Shown here piece after piece: positions 1 through 11,300 of a stretch of 64,000 nt of DNA (its first letter is position 1; each line of letters begins with the position of its first letter). The stretch covers positions 43,211,011 through 43,275,010 of the forward strand of contig CM072523.1 in assembly GCA_036898135.1 (NCBI GenBank). The letters are read 5' to 3'. The position numbers were made by a program, and so were the translations under genes. Origin of the DNA: Oncomelania hupensis (lineage: Eukaryota; Mollusca; Gastropoda; Littorinimorpha; Pomatiopsidae). The notes beneath the pieces are model-generated. The model was not told the DNA's origin. It was given only the letters and a program-made list of their open reading frames with translations, and made no database searches.

Positions 1-1313
1 CGTTGTAGTTAATTGCTCGTGAAAAAAACTAAATAAATTAAGGGGATGCGGAAATTGTCAGCAGGCATTGGAAGTATTGACCTGGTATTTTGAACAAGGT
101 TTGTAAATAGCTCTGAACAATGTAGAGAAAATCTGGCATGCGGGGGGGGGGGGGGGGGGGGTGGGAAGGGGAGAGAGAAAATAAAACTCCTTCAAATGGG
201 CAAAGGGGTTGACAGGTAAAACTAAAATCTGCAGAAAATGCCCGGTCTGCTGCAGCGGATGAATTGAAATGGTGTACACAAAGAGAGCGTTTGCCGGCAC
301 TGGATGATCTGATGATGTAGCGAAGGAACTAATCAATAACTCAGTTTTCCAAATAAAGATCTCCCGCCAACGTTGACAGAATGACACTGCCTTATTGTTT
401 GAAGGCAAGGTCCAAGCCTCTGTCCCCCCCCCCTCTTTATCAGCGCTGTGATCATGCTGTGCGTGTGGCAATGTTTCATTCATTTATTGTACCCAGGAGG
501 TTGACTGTTGTTTGAAAGCAAAATGCGTGGCAGATGTTTCGACCTTTGAAGGTCTTCATCAAGACGCACGCTGGGTCACTGAAATAATTACTGTGCAGAA
601 GTAGTTTGCATAGGAAATTTATTTTCAGCATTTATTTGATGTTGGACTGGAGCCATACACCGCTTCAGCACAGTTGGCCCAGTCGAAACAGCCGTCACAC
701 GTTTTGATCTCAAACAACAGTAACCCTGAAGAATTCCAGAAAGACCGTTAATGTTAGCTTCCAATTATAAGGCATTGTGATAGCCTACTCTCACTCAACT
801 TTGACGTCAAATTATTGGGAATGCTGTCTATTAGTTCTTTTTTTCTAAATTGAAATGGCATTTTGAGGAGAAAAAAAAGTGTAAGAATGTAGAGAAAGCT
901 TGACCTGCCGAGAAAACTCCTTCAAATGCGCCCTGAGGATGTCTGCCATATGAAGTGGTGCGCCATACAAGTGGACATTGAACTCAATTGGATTGGATTG
1001 GAAACGGGCAAAGATGTTTGACAGGTAAAGCGTGTAGTCAAAGAAGGGGAAGCTGCGCATAGCTAAAGCGTGGTAAAGGTTTTGTGGTGTCGTGTTCTGT
1101 GTGTAGTGCAGGTTTTTGTTTTGAACTACAATTACAGCCAAATTATAAAACTACAAAAATACTGCAATTATTTATGACTCAATATTTAGTACTCACTTAT
1201 TTCAGGAAGGATAAAATGTTTATTTGTTCAATGGAAGAATGGTTTTGTGTTTCAAAGAACCCCAGGCACGGGTGGGCGCAGGAACCAGCACATTAAAAGG
1301 AAGGTCCCAGACG

Positions 1314-1363
<50 letters not shown>

Positions 1364-2255
1364 TAGAGAATACGTATATTTGAAAGAAAAATGATGCTAG
1401 AAAGTTCAATAACAGCGAGAATTAAAGCATGCGTTTGGGAAAAATGAGGCTTGCTAGATGTGGTATAAAACTAAAAGGGCATTTGTGTGTGTGTCGTATA
1501 CATTGTGTATTAACTTAATGACAGAAATGTGTTTTTTTTTTACTGGTTTATCTTAATCGCATTTAAATCATGGACTAATTTTAGGGACGCGTACTTTTGT
1601 GTTTGTACATTTATGAGACGTTTCAGTGTTGGGTTTTAATGTTGACTGTGGCCTTGAAATGAACAGTGTATTGTTTATTCAGTAAAACGTCTTATGTCTT
1701 ACGTCTCTCTTCTCCCCTCCTCCCCCCCCCCCCCCCCCCCCCTTAACGACGGCAAGGTTACGGAAGCACCTTTACCTAATTTTTTATTACAAAAACAAAA
1801 CAATACAAGCTCACTTTGCCACTAATAAATGTAGTGGCTCGTCTTGTGACTGACAAATGATCCCACCCCGCACAGTACTTTCACTGTTTGTGTCCGTGAC
1901 CTTTCACCCATCCAACCGACATCTCGAGGTATCCACGTTACAGTAGCTACACCCACCCGTCTAGGGCTACGTACACTACTATAAAAAAATACCCTCCCTC
2001 TCCCCCCTCCTCCCACACACACACCCATTATAAAAATACTCACACCATAAAAAAAAATACCCATCCCCGTTATAAAAGTACATTCGATATATTTGGGCAC
2101 TGCATCTACCTACCTTGGGCCTACCCGATAAAGTCTCTTTGCCATTGCTTCGCGAGTGAAGATGTTATGAATATTCCATCCACGTCTGTTGCAAGCCCGC
2201 AGGTGGCTGACGAGGCCTGTATTGGATCGTCACGTCCTGCCACAGAGGTTGTAGG
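1..2255. other. Upstream region without a recognisable gene
   Basis: I see no credible coding exon here. The open frames are short, lack domain character and include low-complexity tracts. The stretch holds a poly-G run (about 141-162), a CT microsatellite (1316-1361) and a poly-C run (about 1723-1742). The long G/C homopolymers are also places where assembly errors are likely. Confidence 0.6.
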
Positions 2256-2404
2256 TCAGACACACGGGCGCTTGTATCTGGACATGCGAGCGCCTATGCC
2301 AGTGATTCGTCTCCCTTTCTGTTATTTATAAATGCATAACCAGAGGGAGACGCGTCACAAGCATAGGCGCTCGCCTGATCAAATACAAGCGCCTGTGGTG
2401 TGAC
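2256..2404. mobile_element. Small fold-back (hairpin) element, copy 1
   Basis: Two arms of about 60 bp are inverted repeats of each other around a short AT-rich centre. Each arm carries GGCGCTTGTAT, GCGAGCGCCTATGC and CGTCTCCCT. The outer ends resemble CACAGGCGC. No coding capacity. The layout fits a non-autonomous DNA element that can fold into a long hairpin; the superfamily is not determined. Half of this element recurs at 34745-34791 and a related hairpin lies at 7188-7299. Confidence 0.6.
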
Positions 2405-2773
2405 ACACTGCGTATCCGAGTCTCGCGAATGCTTACGTTTGCCTCAAGCTGTCCACGGCCAGTCTCGACTGGGCAAGGTGTTAGGTGTAAGATCTGTAAA
2501 CAACTCTAGTAGAAAATGCTGGACAATGCACTTTTGTATAGAACTACAGCAGCGCTGCAGTCATGCCTTTGACGCAGAGACAATTATGCGATTTACAAGG
2601 AATTTATTCATTCATTCTTTCTTTCTTTCAAAGTGATTAGGATGACCAAGTGCTTTAAGGCAACCATTGTTTTTGGTACAAAATATCGATACGAGCCTAA
2701 AATACCGGTAGTAGTAGTATTAGTTGTAGTAATAGTAGTAGTAGTTTCATTTCATTTCATAATTGTTGCTTTA

Positions 2774-3325
2774 GGTCCAACGGACTCTTCCGAGCCAAAT
2801 CAGGACCGGACAACCCCCAATCCGCATAAAAGATCTGCTGAAACAACCCTAGTGGGAAAACTGAATGCCCTCCACCAGCCAGTCACTTTACAATAAAGAC
2901 ATCCCACGCAGGGGACGGCTGAGGCTTTACCCCAACTTATCGAACCCCTGTTTACAAAAACAAAATAGAATACAAACATCATTATAAATTATCAACAAAA
3001 CATATATCTACATATAAAATGCCTACATTGCTAAATAATAGCATCATAGGAAGCCCTAGTGACCACCTGGCAGAAAGAGTCCAATATTCCCAAGCTGATC
3101 CAACAGACCTCATACACAAACAAGGAGTCTTGTCCCGGAAGAGTTTTCAAGAAAAAAGGTAGGTGACTGGTCTAGCGAAGAAGAAGATAGCACAGCAGAC
3201 TGATAGAACAGAGCAGGACTGAGAAAGAGCAAATGAGAAAGACAGCGACAGTGGGAATTTAAAGCACTAAATTTCCAGAAAGTGGGGATACTATTTATAC
3301 TGAAACCCCCGGCACCCCAACGGGG

Positions 3326-3326
<1 letters not shown>
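2774..3326 (-). mobile_element. 553-bp non-autonomous retroelement, copy 1
   Basis: First of three full-length relatives (others at 23613-24180 and 51468-52026) that share both ends. In minus orientation the element starts near a CCCCGT...GCCGGGGGTTTC segment and ends in a 3' motif of the type GGTCCTGATTYGGCTC...GTCCGNTGGACC, followed by a variable tail. That 3' motif is shared with the RNase H LINE at 41850-42745, suggesting LINE-dependent mobilisation. A GGTAGTAGTAGTA-like direct repeat may flank the copy, but it lies in TAG-rich sequence and is weak evidence. No ORF of note. Confidence 0.65.

Positions 3327-3379
<53 letters not shown>
3326..3379. repeat. (TAG)n microsatellite
   Basis: About 17 uninterrupted TAG units directly abut the 5' end of the retroelement at 2774-3326. 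Confidence 0.9.
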
Positions 3380-3510
3380 CCTGCGCTAATGAGGATCTCC
3401 TGATGCTCATGTCCTATTCGGGTGAGTACCATGCAGCTACACAAATACGCCAAGGAAGCACTGGTGCCATTCTCTCCCACAGCCTGTCACCCATGATTGT
3501 GTCATGGTCA
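3380..3510 (+). mobile_element. SINE-B fragment (middle part)
   Basis: The segment with GATGCTCATGTCCTA, a GGTGAGT-like stretch and ACACAAATACGCC...AAGCACT matches the centre of the full SINE-B copy at 27846-28285 with much divergence. Head and tail are missing. Confidence 0.5.
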
Positions 3511-3519
3511 GTCTTTTGT

Positions 3520-3630
3520 CGTGTGTGTGTGCGTGTGTGGGTGCGTGTGTGTGTGCGTGTGTGGGTGTGTTTAGGCGTGTGTGCGTGTGTGGGTGTGTGT
3601 GTGTGTGTGGGTGTGTGTATGGGAACGTAC
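3520..3630. repeat. GT-rich microsatellite
   Basis: Interrupted GTGTGC/GTGGGT array. A second GT array lies at about 4030-4128. Open frames across it on either strand are low-complexity artefacts. Confidence 0.85.
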
Positions 3631-3859
3631 AAAAACGCACAAATGGGTAGCAGACCTTGTCTTTTCTAGTAACAAATGGGTTTATTTGCTTGGAACCCAC
3701 TTTTTTCCAGGAACCCACTTTTTTCTAAGTGCGAGGGAGTGCTCTTTTAGTGCAAGGGAGTGCAGTTGTAGTGCATGAGAGTGTTTTAAGTACATAGGAG
3801 TGCACTATCCGGGACGGAGAAATTACAGTGAATTTTTGGAAAAGTTTGAAGCAAAATTC

Positions 3860-3895
3860 GACCTATTTCGTCGCCTATTAGGGACAAAATAGGTC
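3860..3895. repeat. Short inverted repeat
   Basis: GACCTATTTCGTC and GACAAAATAGGTC form a 13-bp stem with one mismatch and a 10-nt loop. It lies immediately before the larger palindrome at 3908-3963. Confidence 0.65.
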
Positions 3896-3907
3896 AACTT
3901 TCTAGAG

Positions 3908-3963
3908 AAGGGTTAGGGTAAGGGCTAGTTGCAGCGCTGCAACTAACCCTTGCCCTAACCCTT
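3908..3963. repeat. 56-bp near-perfect palindrome with telomere-like arms
   Basis: Two 28-nt arms meet at GCAGC/GCTGC with no spacer and differ at only two positions. The outer arms contain GGGTTAGGG and, on the opposite arm, CCCTAACCC, resembling TTAGGG telomere units. It could extrude as a cruciform. No function can be assigned. Confidence 0.75.
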
Positions 3964-4040
3964 TTCCATCAAAAAATGACTTTCCGATTCCTATATTCTT
4001 AAATGAACCCATTTCTGATGTATTGCAAGTATGTGGGTGT

Positions 4041-4072
<32 letters not shown>

Positions 4073-4354
4073 TTGTGTTTGTGTGTGTGATTGTGTGTGT
4101 GTGTTTAGTTAGTGTGTGTGTGTGTGTGAAGAAAATGGATGGGGGCTGAATGCTTGTCGTTGGTACAAGCCTAACAAGTCGCTCCTGTCACATCCGTCGC
4201 TTGTCCCTGTTGTTTTATGATAGCCCCATCCTTGTTTTTAGACGTGCAGGCCACAATGGCTGCTATAATAATAATGATCATAATTAAAAGCGTTGCACTC
4301 CACTACCAGCTCACAGCACTATAGGAGGTGCAAATGTATTGCAAAACCGCTTTA

Positions 4355-4635
4355 CGCTGCACTACACTAGACTATATTACACTACACTTCTCTACCCTAC
4401 CCTACACAACTCTACCTACCCTACACGACACGACACTACACTATCCTAAATTACACTACCTTACACTACCATACCCTACCCAACACTACGCTACACTGAA
4501 CTGCACTACCCTATCCTATCCTACTCTACTACACTACACTAAACAACACTACCCTACCCTTCACTACACTTCACTACCCTACACTACACTACACTACCTT
4601 ACCCTACCCTGTTCTATCCTCCACAACACAAACCT
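4355..4635. repeat. Degenerate ACTAC/CCTAC pentanucleotide satellite
   Basis: About 280 bp of diverged five-base units of the ACTAC, CCTAC and ATCCT type. The open frame of about 100 codons across it is a consequence of the repeat, not a gene. Confidence 0.8.
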
Positions 4636-4955
4636 TTTCTAGAAACAATCCGTGTCTTTCTGTAGATAACATTTTTGTGACACTTTTCTCTTTCCTCTTT
4701 TTTCAGAACATAGACAATGGGTTACAATTGAATAAATACACAGGTTCACATTTTGTTTGTTGTTTGGGGATTACCGTATTAAAACATAACCTATGTTTAA
4801 GGATGCTTACAACAGACAGTGAACAACAACCGGATGACCGCACATTGTACAAATGACATTACGTTTTTGCGCTCCGGTGCCGCTGTACATTACTCAGGAT
4901 TATTTTACGGCATATAGACCTCAAATATATTGCCAAAAACAAAACGTCCCAACAA

Positions 4956-5206
4956 TCCTATCCTATCCTATCATATCCCGTAACTCGGAGGTCGTTGGGG
5001 CACCACAGATGATCGTTTAACCAGCGTACTCCATCTTTCTATGTCCTCAGCAACCTTGATGGTTTCGCTCAGTGTCAAACCAGTCCATTCTCGAATGTTG
5101 TCCTCCCACCTCTTTTTTAGTCTCCCTCTTCTTCTACCTCTTTGCAAGGCCCGATGATCTGGTGACGTGGCCATACCATCGAAGTTTCCGTTTTTTCACC
5201 ACTAAG
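4956..5206 (-). mobile_element. LINE 3' fragment (GGATA-tailed family), copy 1
   Basis: On the minus strand the last codons of a non-LTR retrotransposon ORF are readable, including KKRWEDNIREWTGLTLSE and SSVVPQRPP. They are followed by a (GGATA)n-type tail, seen here as TATCCTATCC at 4956-4979. Heavily 5'-truncated. The same 3' end recurs at 24659-25020, 29080-29165, 35335-35990 and 63128-63745. Confidence 0.8.
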
Positions 5207-5224
5207 ATAGCCTAGATTTAGAGA

Positions 5225-5227
<3 letters not shown>

Positions 5228-5271
<44 letters not shown>
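5228..5271. repeat. (GA)n microsatellite
   Basis: Roughly 21 GA units. It is followed by a purine-rich stretch and then by CTG/ATG triplets at about 5390-5440 and CTA/ACT triplets at about 5460-5585, so 5228-5590 is almost wholly simple sequence. Confidence 0.9.
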
Positions 5272-5274
<3 letters not shown>

Positions 5275-5390
5275 GTGGGGGAGGGAGGGAGGAAGATGGA
5301 GAGGCAAAGATAAAGGGAGGGAGTGTGGCGGGTGAGAAGAAGCAGGAAGGAAGGAAGAAAGGAGAAGGATGATTTTCATGATGAAGAGGA

Positions 5391-5431
<41 letters not shown>

Positions 5432-5972
5432 ATGATGATCATGATTGCACACGTTGAATATCTTCTACTACAACAACAACAACAGCAACTACTACTACTA
5501 CTACTAGTACTACTACTACTATTACTACTGCTGCTGCTGCTTTTACTACTACTGCTACTTCTGCCACTACTACTACTACTATTACCTCCACTAATCAGTA
5601 ATATATATCAATGAAGTAAAAACAACGTAATACTATGTCTAAAGAAACAACCATACTATGATCAGTCTTAGTTTACAACACTAGCAATTGTGTTCACAAC
5701 GACAGTAATCTGGGTCTTCAGTTCCAAGCCAAGCTCTATACACTCTGTGTGGCAGAAATCGTGATCGCCGGTTGTTGATATGTTCGGGTTATGACGTAAG
5801 TGATGGAGTCATCATATGCGTGTCTTTTCTACTGACAACGTCATTTGTTCCTCATATGTTATCCCCGTCACCGTTACTGTCAACATTTAACGTAGTGGGG
5901 GTTGAGAGGGGAGGGAGAGAGGAAGGTGGGGCAAGACACCAGAGTGGGGCAAGAAGACCAACGGCGATTTCT

Positions 5973-6355
5973 GGGGTGGCCTCGTGGCGCAGTGGATTAG
6001 TTGCCGGTTTCCTATGCCGAAGGTCGCGGGTTCGATTCCCGCAAGGGGCGAACGTATGTGACTTAGGTACGAGACTATTGAGGTCACCGAGGGTTTTCTC
6101 CGGGCACTCCGGTTTCCTCCCTCCCTTCAGTAATGGTATTGGACGCAGTCAAAATAAAATTTCAAAAATAAAAATTCGATTTTCTTTCCGTCTTCCAATA
6201 GCGATCTCCCTGCCTTTACACCACCTGTTTGAGTGATGGATGTGTATTTGGTGTGTGTGTGTGTAAGGGTGGATGAGACAGGTGAGCGTGTATGTTGGTA
6301 CAGATGGCCGCGCTTTGAGCCTGATTGATTTGGGGAAAGGCGCGTATATAGTATC

Positions 6356-6396
<41 letters not shown>
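5973..6396 (+). mobile_element. SINE-A, copy 1 (full length)
   Basis: tRNA-like head with pol III A-box (TGGCGCAGTGG) and B-box (GGTTCGATTCC). A body follows with TTCTCCGGGCACTCCGGTTTC, then a 3' part with CGCGCTTTGAG and AGGCGCGTATA, then an (ATT)n tail. Other copies: 26909-27370 (minus) and 46498-46922 (plus), plus diverged pieces at 35176-35338 and 36025-36222. It is not a tRNA gene: the head runs straight into the SINE body. Confidence 0.85.
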
Positions 6397-6425
6397 GTGA
6401 TCATGTCGCCATCAGGAAATAATGT

Positions 6426-6532
<107 letters not shown>

Positions 6533-6724
6533 CTCATTATTTTCGGGAGGCCATATTCGTTAAGTTTATTCCCATCTAGGCAGTTTTCCTTACACAAAAC
6601 ACAAGCTGATTGCTTTATATCGCCATATTTAAAAAACAAAGTTTCATATCACCTGAGTAAAACAAACACAAAATTAGTTCACAATTTCTAATAGTTTGGA
6701 TTTTGTTGTTGTTGTATGTTTCAG

Positions 6725-6947
6725 AATCTTCTGGTGGAATCTTTCATGATGTGAGAAATCAAACTTGATCTTCAGACGACCTTGAACAGTAGCCATGGCA
6801 GCGCTGAGTTTTCTCTTGTTCCTATTGGCTGCCAGATGCTGCTATGGCATCACGGAGAGGGCGGACCACTTGTTGCTATTGGAAACGCTACCCGGGGATG
6901 TGGCCAGAGAAGGCCCTACCTTTCTCGACGTCAGAACCAACTTTAGT
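6725..6947 (+). CDS. Exon 1 of the two-pass EGF gene: start codon and signal peptide (coding part 6795-6947)
   Basis: Coding begins at ATG 6795 in a good Kozak context (AGCCATGG) and gives 51 codons ending in phase 0 at GTGAGT (6948). Residues 1-18 (MAALSFLLFLLAARCCYG) look like a classical signal peptide with hydrophobic core SFLLFLL. The mature part contains an N-glycosylation sequon (NFS) at the exon end. TATGTTTCAG just before 6725 could be the acceptor of a 5'-UTR intron, so the upper exon limit is inferred. It joins exon 2, 34.6 kb away, in phase. Confidence 0.7.
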
Positions 6948-7187
6948 GTGAGTTGAATGCATGTCAATCATTTCGTGTGTGTTTATGTTGTGATCACAAT
7001 GACACTCGTCTATGGAATCAAGAGTCATGTGTTAACTGTTTGCCCTAAATTTCTTTTGATAATGTGGACTGATTTCTTGTATAAAACTACACTTTCCTAA
7101 TGTCCAGCTTATTCTTAATCTATACGCTTTTCCATTATCTTAGCTCTGCAGATAGCCATCACCCGAGGAACTCATCCATGTCTGGAT

Positions 7188-7299
7188 CACAGGCGCCCGT
7201 TTCTAGGTGCGATAGAGACGCTATCTCTGTATACACTTACTAGGTATAATAATAGTACAGAGACGCTCTCGCATCCAGAAACGGGTCGGACGCCTGTGG
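7188..7299. mobile_element. Small fold-back element, copy 2
   Basis: Imperfect inverted arms: left CACAGGCGCCCGTTTCTAGG and, on the reverse strand of the right end, CACAGGCG...CCCGTTTCTGG, each followed by GCGA and CTCTGTA. The CACAGGCG ends link it to the hairpin at 2256-2404. No ORF. Confidence 0.55.
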
Positions 7300-8134
7300 G
7301 CTTGCTGGAGTAGCACGTCGTTGTGAGTTCTAACAAAAAGGTTCTGTCTGGCTCATCTGTCACTTTCAATGGTTGATGGTTCGAGGAGAGAAAAAAAGAT
7401 GTTTCATAACTAGATCCAATGGGTGGCATGGCGGTACAGCGTTAGTCTTCAATGCTGAAGTTACCCGTGCCGAAGGAGAACGGGAAGGTCAAACGAGTGT
7501 GGATTCGATCCACGTTGGAAGCGAAATATTTAACTTTGGTATTAATTTTTGTCAAGTCACATGCTTATTTAAATATCCTGACGCTTCTGTCTTAAACTCG
7601 AGGTTTCTAGTCTGTGTGCACGGATTTTAAATATCCTGACGCTCCTCTCCTTGCAGTGCTGTTCCCGTCATGAAATATAATAGAGAAGACGTTATATCAG
7701 ACAATACTGTGAGAAGAGATGTTTCTTTTTTTTTTGTTTTTTTTTTCTTTTAAAGTTAGGCCCTAAGTTCATTTGATTTAATGTCTGTGAGTGCGTGTTA
7801 TATCTGGTTATTTCTTATCTCCGAGGTTCATTGGCTCTTTCTCCGTTTCAACGCCCTATCGTTGACCGGTGGGTGACGTGTCTTAAGGAAGCTTGTCTGT
7901 CACCCAGCTTTTGTTCTGTAAAGGTTGTTCGCCGCGCTGAGCAAATCTGATAAACTAGCATCCTCTGTGTCCTGTCACACCCAGCCACGCCCTTTTCCCA
8001 CTCTCAATGGCTCTCCACCCGGGATATCGTCCACCCGGAATGGCTGTCCTCACGCTCGGGTTCACACCCCAAACATTTGTCGTGCTCCTTTGACAAAATA
8101 AAGAAGAGGAAAAAAAGCAGAACGAGGACGAGAA
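7300..8134. other. Intron 1 sequence without a clear feature
   Basis: No exon or strong repeat seen. A possible tRNA-like SINE head lies around 7420-7515 (GGATTCGATCCAC resembles a B-box), but the A-box is poor. Two copies of AAATATCCTGACGCT-type sequence occur at about 7571 and 7629. Confidence 0.4.
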
Positions 8135-8160
8135 GAAGAAGAAGAAGAAGAAGAAGAAGA

Positions 8161-8243
<83 letters not shown>
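8135..8243. repeat. (GAA)n/(GAT)n microsatellite
   Basis: GAA triplets pass into about 27 GAT units, directly followed by a SINE-B body at about 8246. Poly-His, poly-Ile and poly-Asp frames over it are artefacts. Confidence 0.95.
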
Positions 8244-8244
<1 letters not shown>

Positions 8245-8245
8245 C

Positions 8246-8398
8246 GAATGAGAGTATAACCCGAGGTCTAGTACGTGCATGCACGCATACCATCACAAGG
8301 GAGTGTAAAGATCCTGACACCCATGTCCTAAAGGGCGAATGCCAGCTACACAAATACACCCATCAAGCATTAGGACCCTTCTGCCCCATATCAGTACA
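8246..8398 (+). mobile_element. SINE-B, left part interrupted by minisatellite
   Basis: Matches the body of the full copy at 27846-28285: ATGAGAGTATAA, CCGAGGTCTAGT, AAAGATCCTGAC, CATGTCCTA, and the TAGGACCCTTCTGCCCCAT stretch corresponding to TAGGTCCTTCTCCCCCAT. At this last point the sequence enters the 60-bp array. The remainder of the SINE resumes at 12531. Confidence 0.75.
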
Positions 8399-11300
8399 AC
8401 TTAGGTTAATCTGATGAATACAAATGGATGCAACAACATTCTGCCCCATATCAGTACAACTTCTGTTAATCTGATGAATACAAATGGATGCAACAACATT
8501 CTGCCCCATATCAGTACAACTTCTGTTAATCTGATGAATACAAATGGATGCAACAACATTCTGCCCCATATCAGTACAACGTATGTTAATCTGATGAATA
8601 CAAATGGATGCAACAACATTCTGCCCCATATCAGTACAACTTAGGTTAATCTGATGAATACAAATGGATGCAACAACATTCTGCCCCATATCAGTACAAC
8701 TTCTGTTAATCTGATGAATAAAAATGGATGCAACAACATTCTGCCCCATATCAGTACAACTTCTGTTAATCTGATGAATACAAATGGATGCAACAACATT
8801 CTGCCCCATATCAGTACAACGTATGTTAATCTGATGAATACAAATGGATGCAACAACATTCTGCCCCATATCAGTACAACGTATGTTAATCTGATGAATA
8901 CAAATGGATGCAACAACATTCTGCCCCATATCAGTACAACTTATGTTAATCTGATGAATAACAATGGATGCAACAACATTCTGCTCCATATCAGTACAAC
9001 TTATGTTAATCTGATGAATACAAATGGATGCAACAACATTCTGCCCCATATCAGTACAACTTATGTTAATCTGATGAATACAAATGGATGCAACAACATT
9101 CTGCCCCATATCAGTACAACTTATGTTAATCTGATGAATAAAAATGGATGCAACAACATTCTGCCCCATATCAGTACAACGTATGTTAATCTGATGAATA
9201 CAAATGGATGCAACAACATTCTGCCCCATATCAGTACAACGTATGTTAATCTGATGAATACAAATGGATGCAACAACATTCTGCCCCATATCAGTACAAC
9301 GTATGTTAATCTGATGAATACAAATGGATGCAACAACATTCTGCCCCATATCAGTACAACGTATGTTAATCTGATGAATACAAATGGATGCAACAACATT
9401 CTGCCCCATATCAGTACAACTTATGTTAATCTGATGAATAACAATGGATGCAACAACATTCTGCTCCATATCAGTACAACTTATGTTAATCTGATGAATA
9501 CAAATGGATGCAACAACATTCTGCCCCATATCAGTACAACTTATGTTAATCTGATGAATACAAATGGATGCAACAACATTCTGCCCCATATCAGTACAAC
9601 TTATGTTAATCTGATGAATACAAATGGATGCAACAACATTCTGCCCCATATCAGTACAACTTATGTTAATCTGATGAATACAAATGGATGCAACAACATT
9701 CTGCCCCATATCAGTACAACTTATGTTAATCTGATGAATACAAATGGATGCAACAACATTCTGCCCCATATCAGTACAACTTATGTTAATCTGATGAATA
9801 CAAATGGATGCAACAACATTCTGCCCCATATCAGTACAACTTATGTTAATCTGATGAATACAAATGGATGCAACAACATTCTGCCCCATATCAGTACAAC
9901 TTATGTTAATCTGATGAATACAAATGGATGCAACAACATTCTGCCCCATATCAGTACAACTTATGTTAATCTGATGAATACAAATGGATGCAACAACATT
10001 CTGCCCCATATCAGTACAACTTATGTTAATCTGATGAATACAAATGGATGCAACAACATTCTGCCCCATATCAGTACAACTTATGTTAATCTGATGAATA
10101 CAATGGATGCAACAACATTCTGCCCATATCAGTACAACTTATGTTAATCTGATGAATACAAATGGATGCAACAACATTCTGCCCCATATCAGTACAACTT
10201 ATGTTAATCTGATGAATACAAATGGATGCAACAACATTCTGCCCCATATCAGTACAACTTATGTTAATCTGATGAATACAAATGGATGCAACAACATTCT
10301 GCCCCATATCAGTACAACTTATGTTAATCTGATGAATACAAATGGATGCAACAACATTCTGCCCCATATCAGTACAACTTATGTTAATCTGATGAATACA
10401 AATGGATGCAACAACATTCTGCCCCATATCAGTACAACTTATGTTAATCTGATGAATACAAATGGATGCAACAACATTCTGCCCCATATCAGTACAACTT
10501 ATGTTAATCTGATGAATACAAATGGATGCAACAACATTCTGCCCCATATCAGTACAACTTATGTTAATCTGATGAATACAAATGGATGCAACAACATTCT
10601 GCCCCATATCAGTACAACTTATGTTAATCTGATGAATAAAAATGGATGCAACCACATTCTGCCCCATATCAGTACAACTTATGTTAATCTGATGAATACA
10701 AATGGATGCAACCACATTCTGCCCCATATCAGTACAACTTATGTTAATCTGATGAATACAAATGGATGCAACAACATTCTGCCCCATACCAGTACAACTT
10801 ATGTTAATCTGATGAATACAAATGGATGCAACAACATTCTGCCCCATATCAGTACAACTTATGTTAATCTGATGAATACAAATGGATGCAACCACATTCT
10901 GCCCCATGTCAGTACAACTTATGTTAATCTGATGAATACAAATGGATGCAACAACATTCTGCCCCATGTCAGTACAACTTATGTTAATCTGATGAATACA
11001 AATGGATGCAACAACATTCTGCCCCATGTCAGTACAACTTATGTTAATCTGATGAATACAAATGGATGCAACAACATTCTGCTCCATATCAGTACAACTT
11101 ATGTTAATCTGATGAATAAAAATGGATGCAACCACATTCTGCCCCATATCAGTACAACTTATGTTAATCTGATGAATAAAAATGGATGCAACAACATTCT
11201 GCCCCATATCAGTACAACGTATGTTAATCTGATGAATAAAAATGGATGCAACCACATTCTGCCCCATATCAGTACAACTTATGTTAATCTGATGAATAAA

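Noticed and set aside
58..483. 141-codon minus-strand frame near the window start
   Set aside because: Crosses a poly-G/poly-C run, lacks domain character and has no supporting splice or start context.
5117..5614. His-, Gln-, Leu- and Met-rich frames over triplet repeats (also 8062-8359, 36075-36345, 37463-37871, 41432-41887, 43392-43862, 52681-53120 and 57558-57957)
   Set aside because: All are translations of microsatellites.
5973..6055. tRNA genes at SINE heads (also 27846, 46498, 59697 and minus-strand heads)
   Set aside because: Each tRNA-like segment is followed by a family-specific body and tail found at several loci, and the cloverleaf pairing looks imperfect. These are SINE promoters, not tRNA genes.
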